From Candidatus Desulfovibrio intestinavium (GTDB taxonomy: Bacteria > Desulfobacterota > Desulfovibrionia > Desulfovibrionales > Desulfovibrionaceae), in assembly GCA_019118345.1 (NCBI GenBank), contig DWZD01000017.1, forward strand, positions 1 through 37,586: 37,586 nucleotides of DNA, read 5' to 3'. Below the pieces are notes generated by a model. The model was given only the letters and a program-made list of their open reading frames with translations, was not told where the DNA came from and made no database searches. The translations under genes were made by a program, and so were the position numbers. Positions 33,722 through 37,586 of this stretch are shown here, in pieces. Within the stretch, counting starts at the first letter, position 1, and every line of letters starts with the position of its first letter.

Positions 33722-34010
33722 TCTGGCTTCACAAGAATTTCTTTTGCCTTGGGTATTCCGTAAACGTTGGCATAAATGACAAATCTGCAAAAACCCTCCG
33801 GCATGACTTTATCAAGGTACAGCATTGTTCCGGGAGGCAGGATACAAAATGGAGCTTTTTTTCTTCAAAACCTTCATATGAAACAAGCAAAGGTTCTTCT
33901 GTTTTATACAGTTTCATCTGGCACTTGTCATGAACATGCTGTACAAATATCGCCACTGCCAGCAATCATGCAAGCAATAAACTTATACGTATTTTTACGT
34001 TTCTTGCCAT
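33661..34010 (-). pseudogene. Decaying exported-protein gene with in-frame TGA and a frame change
   Basis: Read from ATG at 34010, the frame gives a basic N-terminus and hydrophobic core (MARNVKIRISLLLA). It meets TGA at 33968-33966, then continues in the same frame as LLAVAIFVQHVHDKCQMKLY and on to FEEKK. The TGA thus splits what looks like one signal peptide; TGG (Trp) would restore it. At an A7 run (33862-33856) the coding character moves to the -1 frame: APFCILPPGTMLYLDKVM, then FCRFVIYANVYGIPKAKEIL, ending at 33661. The run forms an in-phase A AAA AAG heptamer. The patch is AT-rich compared with the genome. No family is recognised. Confidence 0.6.
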
Positions 34011-34205
34011 ATCTTGCCATGCCATGAGAAAAGCGTGCTGAGGAAGGGAGGGTGCGCCTGCGGGGAAGGGAACCCCTCCAGCGACGACGACCGAAAGGCG
34101 GTCGCAGACACTGCCCGTTGGGCGGCGCAGGCGCTTTGCGGGCATCGACAGCAGAGCGAGGGGTTCTTCCCCCAAAAAACAGGCAGCAAATGGCGTCAGC
34201 AGGCC

Positions 34206-35711
34206 CTAGTCGATGGGATGACCGGCGGCGCGGTATTCGTTGAGCTTGTTGCGCAGGGTGCGCACGGAAATGCCGAGCAGTTCGGCGGCCTGGGTGCGAT
34301 TGCCCGCCGTGGCTTCCAACCCCTTGATGATCATGAGGCGTTCCATTTCATGCAGGGGAATGACCGCTCCGGCAAAGGGGCCGCCGCCCACGCTCGCGGC
34401 GACTGGCGGGGCGGCTTCTGCCGCCGGCACGGGAATGTCCGCATCCCGCGCCTCGACCGCATCCGCCGCCGCTGAAGCGGACGCCTTGCCGGCGGTGTCC
34501 TCGGGCAGGGGATCGTGATCCTCAAAAAGGGGCCAGCTGTCCTCTTCCAGCAGGAAATGACAGGGTTCGATGGGACGTCCGTTGGCCAGCAGCACGGCGC
34601 GTTCCATGAGATTCTGCAATTCGCGCACATTGCCGGGAAAATCATAGGCGGCCAGCCAGTTCACGGCCTCCGGGGAAAGGGAGCAGGGCGGCAGCTGGTA
34701 TTCCCGCACATACATGTCCATGAAGAAGCGGGCCAGCTCCTGCACGTCATCGCCGCGTTCCCGCAGCGACGGCAGGCGCAGGGGAATGACGTTGAGACGA
34801 AAATACAAATCCTGCCGGAATTTCCCCTGCTTGACCCAGTCCTCGAGATTGCGGTTGGTGGTGGCCAGCACCCGCACATCCACATGCACGGTTTCCGTGC
34901 CGCCTACGCGATCAATCTCGTTTTCCTGCAGCACGCGCAGCAGCTTGGCCTGCAGGGCCAGATCCATTTCGGAAATTTCGTCCAGCAGAATGGTGCCGCC
35001 GTCGGCCAGCTCGAATTTGCCCAGCTTGCGCGAAATGGCCCCGGTGAAGGCCCCCTTTTCATGCCCGAACAGTTCGCTTTCCAGCAGATGTTCCGGCAGG
35101 GCCGCGCAATTGACGGCCACAAAGGGGCCGCGCGCGCGGCGGCTCATGGCATGCAGGTAGCGGGCGAACATTTCCTTGCCGGTGCCGGACTCGCCGGATA
35201 TGAGCACCGTTGCCCGCGAACCGGCCACCTGACGCGCCAGCTGCATGACGCGGGCAATGGCCGGATGATGGCCCACAATGCGCGGGCCGCCGCCCAGATC
35301 CCCATATTGGGGCTTGTGCCCGCCCAGAGTGCTGGCCGCCGGCACGGGGACGGAACGTTGCTGCGTCCGCACCGCGGCCTGTATGCGTTCCACGCTCAGC
35401 GGTTCCAGCCAGTAGTCGCGCGCGCCCATGTGCATGAGGCGTTCGGCCTCCTGCGGGCTGCCCTTGTCCGTAATCACGATGACCGGCGGAAAACGGGGAT
35501 CGTCCGCGCCCACCGCCAGCAGATCCTCCACCTTGAAGCCGGGCAGGCTGGGACGGGCAAAAATGACGTCCGGCCCCGATTTTCGGATAAAAACCGAGGC
35601 CCCCTTGAGATTTTCCGCGATGCCCAGTTCAAAACCGGCATCCCGCAAGGGTGGAAAAATGGCTGTAATGGCCTGCGCAGGGGCGAGAAACAGCAAGCGC
35701 CGCGTTGACAT
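34206..35711 (-). CDS. Sigma-54-dependent activator with degenerate receiver (NtrC/FlrC type)
   Basis: The 501-residue regulator has an N-terminal receiver-like domain (1-115) and a central AAA+ domain. The latter carries Walker A GESGTGKE (173-180), the sigma-54-contacting loop GAFTGA (220-225), Walker B GGTILLDEISEMD and the arginine-finger region SLRERGDDV. A Fis-type HTH ends the protein (NRTQAAELLGISVRTLRNKL). The receiver lacks the key residues: where PDxxLLD would put the phosphoacceptor, R53 occurs (PDVIFARPSLPG); the conserved Lys is E103, and no acidic pair is seen at the start. It is therefore probably not controlled by phosphorylation. The C-terminal region resembles flagellar FlrC/FleR regulators, but no flagellar genes are in view. 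Divergent from larB. Confidence 0.92.
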   Translation of the reverse strand: MSTRRLLFLAPAQAITAIFPPLRDAGFELGIAENLKGASVFIRKSGPDVIFARPSLPGFKVEDLLAVGADDPRFPPVIVITDKGSPQEAERLMHMGARDYWLEPLSVERIQAAVRTQQRSVPVPAASTLGGHKPQYGDLGGGPRIVGHHPAIARVMQLARQVAGSRATVLISGESGTGKEMFARYLHAMSRRARGPFVAVNCAALPEHLLESELFGHEKGAFTGAISRKLGKFELADGGTILLDEISEMDLALQAKLLRVLQENEIDRVGGTETVHVDVRVLATTNRNLEDWVKQGKFRQDLYFRLNVIPLRLPSLRERGDDVQELARFFMDMYVREYQLPPCSLSPEAVNWLAAYDFPGNVRELQNLMERAVLLANGRPIEPCHFLLEEDSWPLFEDHDPLPEDTAGKASASAAADAVEARDADIPVPAAEAAPPVAASVGGGPFAGAVIPLHEMERLMIIKGLEATAGNRTQAAELLGISVRTLRNKLNEYRAAGHPID

Positions 35712-35803
35712 GACCCCGTTTCTGTAACCCGTTGCGTTCCACTTTGCAACACGGGAAAGCCGGCAGGGGTGACAATTCCCGCTTATTTCCGTATGGATCC
35801 GGC

Positions 35804-36616
35804 ATGGAACAGCAGCATCTCGCCTCCCTTTTCGCCGCCGTCGCCCGAGGGGAACTCAGCCCCGATCTGGCGGCCGCACGCTTTGCCCAGTCCACCCTTG
35901 AGGACAGCCTGAGCGGACTGACCCTCGACCCTCAGCGCGCCGTGCGCACCGGCCTTGGCGAAGTGGTCTTTGCCGCCCGCAAGAGCGACGAAAGCCTGCT
36001 CGGCGCCGTGGCCGGACTGCACCGGGACGGCAGCCCCGTACTGGCCACCCGCGTCAGTCCCGCCCAGGGCCGCCTTTTGCTCGAACGCTTCCCCCAGGGG
36101 CGATACTGGCCCGTATCCTGCCTTTTTGTTCTGCCGCGGCGCCTGCCCGGCGATTGCTACGCCGCAGCCCCGGAACTCGGCCCGCCCTGGCCCCGTCAGG
36201 GCGACATTCTGGTGGTGACGGCGGGAGCGGCCGATATTCCCGTGGCGGCCGAGGCTTTCGGCACCCTCCGTTTCTGGGGCCGCTCCTGCGGTCTGATCAG
36301 CGATGTGGGGGTGGCCGGACTGCATCGCCTGACGCCCCACCTGCCCGCCTTGCGGGCCGCCCGCTGCGTCATTGCCGTGGCAGGCATGGAAGGCGCCCTG
36401 CCGTCCGTGCTGGCCGGGCTGCTCGCCTGTCCGCTGCTGGCCGTGCCCACATCCGTGGGCTATGGCGTGGGCGAGGGCGGGCGGGCCGCCCTGTCCACCA
36501 TGCTCTGTTCCTGCGTGCCCGGCGTGGCCGTGGTAAACATCGACAACGGCTTCGGTGCGGCCGCCTTTGCCGCCAAAATGCTGCCGCCTGCGGAAAGCGA
36601 CACGGCATGTTTATAA
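35804..36616 (+). CDS. larB: LarB, nickel-pincer nucleotide cofactor synthase (PurE-like)
   Basis: The 270-residue protein matches LarB, which carboxylates and hydrolyses nicotinic acid adenine dinucleotide as the first step to the nickel-pincer cofactor of lactate racemase and LarA-like enzymes. The C-terminal AIR-carboxylase (PurE-like) domain is clear: ILVVTAGAADIPVAAEA, the DVGVAGLHRL segment, CVIAVAGMEGALPSVLAGL, and VPTSVGYGVGEGG. The N-terminal FARKSDESL-type motif (VVFAARKSDESLL) is typical of LarB. The start at 35804 is chosen to fit the family's N-terminus; GGATCC is only a weak ribosome site. larC, larE and larA are not in the window, so the other pathway genes must lie elsewhere. 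Confidence 0.92.
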   Translation: MEQQHLASLFAAVARGELSPDLAAARFAQSTLEDSLSGLTLDPQRAVRTGLGEVVFAARKSDESLLGAVAGLHRDGSPVLATRVSPAQGRLLLERFPQGRYWPVSCLFVLPRRLPGDCYAAAPELGPPWPRQGDILVVTAGAADIPVAAEAFGTLRFWGRSCGLISDVGVAGLHRLTPHLPALRAARCVIAVAGMEGALPSVLAGLLACPLLAVPTSVGYGVGEGGRAALSTMLCSCVPGVAVVNIDNGFGAAAFAAKMLPPAESDTACL

Positions 36617-36667
36617 CATCTCATATTATTTCCATAAGATAACACCGTTATTCACAAAACAATCTCC

Positions 36668-36717
36668 CGAAACAGGGCTGGCGGCCAATGCAGACTTTTG
36701 CCGCCAGCCCTGTTTCG
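36668..36717. repeat. Perfect 17-bp hairpin after larB
   Basis: CGAAACAGGGCTGGCGG (36668-36684) pairs fully with CCGCCAGCCCTGTTTCG (36701-36717) around a 16-nt loop. It is 51 bp after the larB stop and has no T-run, so it may be a Rho-assisted terminator or 3'-end stabiliser for larB. Confidence 0.65.
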
Positions 36718-37003
36718 TCTGGCGGCTGCCTTGCCGCTGCCGCCGCCTGCCACCGCCGGCCGGCTTGTCGCCAATGTTCCTTTCCTGTGATCTGGGCCTG
36801 TCCATACGCGCCATTGCCGCCCCCTTGCCGCTTGTGCCCGTCGCTAAGTTTTTTCCTAAAAAAATATGTTATTATCGCTTGTTAAATGAATTACACACAA
36901 AAGCGACAAATTTGATACGCACATGCCGACATTTTTCTCCCTGCAGGGGCAATACGCTACTTTTTTAAAATAAATATGTAAAATCCATAAGATATAAGAA
37001 AAA

Positions 37004-37060
37004 TCACCAAAGGAACAAGCCATATTCCAGATGCAGGAACAAAAGGAACAGGCAGCCCAT
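37004..37060 (-). CDS. Possible 18-residue hydrophobic peptide
   Basis: An ATG at 37060 stands 9 nt after a perfect Shine-Dalgarno AAGGAGG (37076-37070, minus strand) and opens MGCLFLLFLHLEYGLFLW. The neighbouring frame encodes another clear membrane-like run, IWLVPLVIFLISYGFYIFIL, ending at a TAG after two Lys. This could be a very small membrane peptide or a frameshifted relic of a longer one. Confidence 0.25.
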   Translation of the reverse strand: MGCLFLLFLHLEYGLFLW

Positions 37061-37111
37061 ACGGGCCAGCCTCCTTGCCGCTTCGGACAACGCACCGACA
37101 GCGAAATGATC

Positions 37112-37147
37112 AAAAAAGTCCCCTGCCGAGCGGTTTCAGCAGGGGAC
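37112..37147 (-). terminator. Intrinsic terminator on the minus strand
   Basis: GTCCCCTGC (37118-37126) pairs perfectly with GCAGGGGAC (37139-37147), and six T follow on the minus strand (37117-37112). It lies about 128 bp downstream of the small gene at 37275-37454 and is its likely terminator. Confidence 0.82.
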
Positions 37148-37274
37148 AAAGGCGGGGCAAGATGACAGGCGCGCCCTTGCTTGCGCCGGACGCTGTCCGG
37201 GAAGGCTGCGCGCGCAATGCTCTTTGATCACGGCCAAGCACCGCGATCAAAAATTCTTGCTTGCGTATCCGAGG

Positions 37275-37454
37275 CTACAACACAATATCAGGGTGATAAT
37301 CATCCTCCACGAGAATACAGGCATAGCCATAGGCTTCACACATGCTTCGGTATCGTTCATTTTCTTCCATCAGGTATTGCATCGTGCACCCGTCGTCAGA
37401 AATCCTCTTTTCCATGACATTTGCATACATTTTTATTTTGGAAAAATTTTTCAT
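37275..37454 (-). CDS. Small acidic hypothetical protein (59 aa)
   Basis: A 60-codon frame on the minus strand reads MKNFSKIKMYANVMEKRISD, continues through MEENERYRSMCEAYGY and ends VEDDYHPDIVL. The sequence is protein-like, with a helical charged middle and two Cys (C23, C39, C46 counting all three). Codon use is AT-rich. No family, signal peptide or membrane segment is recognised, so it should be a small cytoplasmic protein. No clear ribosome site precedes the ATG at 37454; M9 and M14 are alternative starts. An intrinsic terminator follows at 37112-37147, and a promoter-like element with an inverted repeat precedes it at 37493-37523. Confidence 0.6.
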   Translation of the reverse strand: MKNFSKIKMYANVMEKRISDDGCTMQYLMEENERYRSMCEAYGYACILVEDDYHPDIVL

Positions 37455-37492
37455 TAGGCTATGTCACAACAAACAGTTGATAAATAGCCATT

Positions 37493-37523
37493 TTTATAGG
37501 GGAGTATCAGAACTCCCCTACAA
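37493..37523 (-). promoter_or_regulatory. Promoter-like element with palindromic 19-bp spacer
   Basis: On the minus strand TTGTAG (37523-37518) and TATAAA (37498-37493) are separated by 19 bp. The perfect inverted repeat TAGGGGAGT-N6-ACTCCCCTA (37497-37505 / 37512-37520) spans that spacer. A long, palindromic spacer is the layout of MerR-type promoters. The same repeat could instead be a hairpin of the transcript or a terminator stem; no T-run follows. Confidence 0.35.
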
Positions 37524-37586
37524 ACTGTTATTTGCAGTTATCTATACTCATTTGGAATTTCGATATGAAGTGTCTCACACAATAAC

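Larger units (their letters stand above)
36617..37270. other. AT-rich intergenic region with hairpins
   Basis: No convincing full-length gene is seen. The first part has a perfect 17-bp inverted repeat (36668-36684 with 36701-36717). A GC-rich stretch (36720-36845) follows, then AT-rich sequence to 37060. Minus-strand fragments with short hydrophobic runs occur near 36960-37100 and may be gene remains. Confidence 0.55.

Noticed and set aside
33966..33968. TGA as selenocysteine codon
   Set aside because: It falls in a hydrophobic signal-peptide core where Sec has no evident role, and I see no convincing SECIS hairpin just downstream. A TGG-to-TGA mutation is simpler.
36856..37149. A 97-codon minus-strand open frame
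   Set aside because: No good start or ribosome site, Cys-rich irregular sequence, and it runs through the terminator hairpin at 37118-37147.
37223..37251. Imperfect hairpin TTTGATC-A-CGG / CCG-C-GATCAAA as a terminator of the 59-residue gene
   Set aside because: It has a mismatch and no T-run in the right direction; the hairpin at 37118-37147 with six T is the better candidate.

Overview
The window looks like a chromosomal segment of a GC-rich, anaerobic, sulfate-reducing deltaproteobacterium of the Desulfovibrio type. The pointers are a Desulfovibrio-style outer-membrane porin (signal peptide, C-terminal Phe), a class I hybrid cluster protein (Hcp) with a Crp/Fnr-type regulator beside it, NarX-like and sigma-54 signalling proteins, and a LarB nickel-pincer cofactor enzyme. 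The genus is an inference from protein style; no rRNA is present to fix it.

Layout. 1-1810: a hairpin, a UDP-glucuronate decarboxylase-like gene and a zinc-ribbon protein closed by an intrinsic terminator. 1817-10625: two divergent operons. The minus-strand operon encodes a YtcJ-like amidohydrolase, an MFS permease and a porin. The plus-strand operon encodes a NarL-type response regulator, a lone family-5 solute-binding protein and a NarX-like histidine kinase, joined by ATGA overlaps. Together they look like a sense-and-import module. 10649-14529: tRNA-Ala(GGC) with tandem terminators, a class I/II aminotransferase, sfsA, a small membrane protein and an MFS gene broken by a frameshift. 14603-17715: the hcp - Crp/Fnr regulator - flavodoxin cluster, with two perfect TGTGA-N6-TCACA palindromes 41 bp apart upstream of hcp. 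17804-21407: a more AT-rich restriction-modification island, made of a 911-residue PD-(D/E)XK plus N6-adenine methyltransferase protein and a beta-class methyltransferase.

21657-26998: a U32 peptidase overlapping a UDP-glucuronate 4-epimerase-like gene, a four-helix membrane protein and a DegT/DnrJ/StrS aminotransferase. With the first gene of the window these suggest surface-sugar synthesis. 27537-29256: a Tat-exported Arg/Gly/Pro/Ser repeat protein downstream of nrnA and a DUF503 gene. 29378-33242: glmS and a PpiD-like periplasmic chaperone, each with an intrinsic terminator. 33491-34010: an AT-rich patch holding an orphan plus-strand terminator and a decaying gene (in-frame TGA, plus a frame change at an in-phase A AAA AAG heptamer). 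34206-36616: a sigma-54 activator with a pseudo-receiver, divergent from larB. 36617-37586: AT-rich sequence with several hairpins and one small gene (59 codons) that a length cutoff would miss.

The best candidates for something not well described are the porin-permease-hydrolase module paired with a binding-protein-coupled two-component system, the Tat-exported PSRRGRG/PSRPGRPG repeat protein, and the AT-rich patch at 33.5-34.0 kb.
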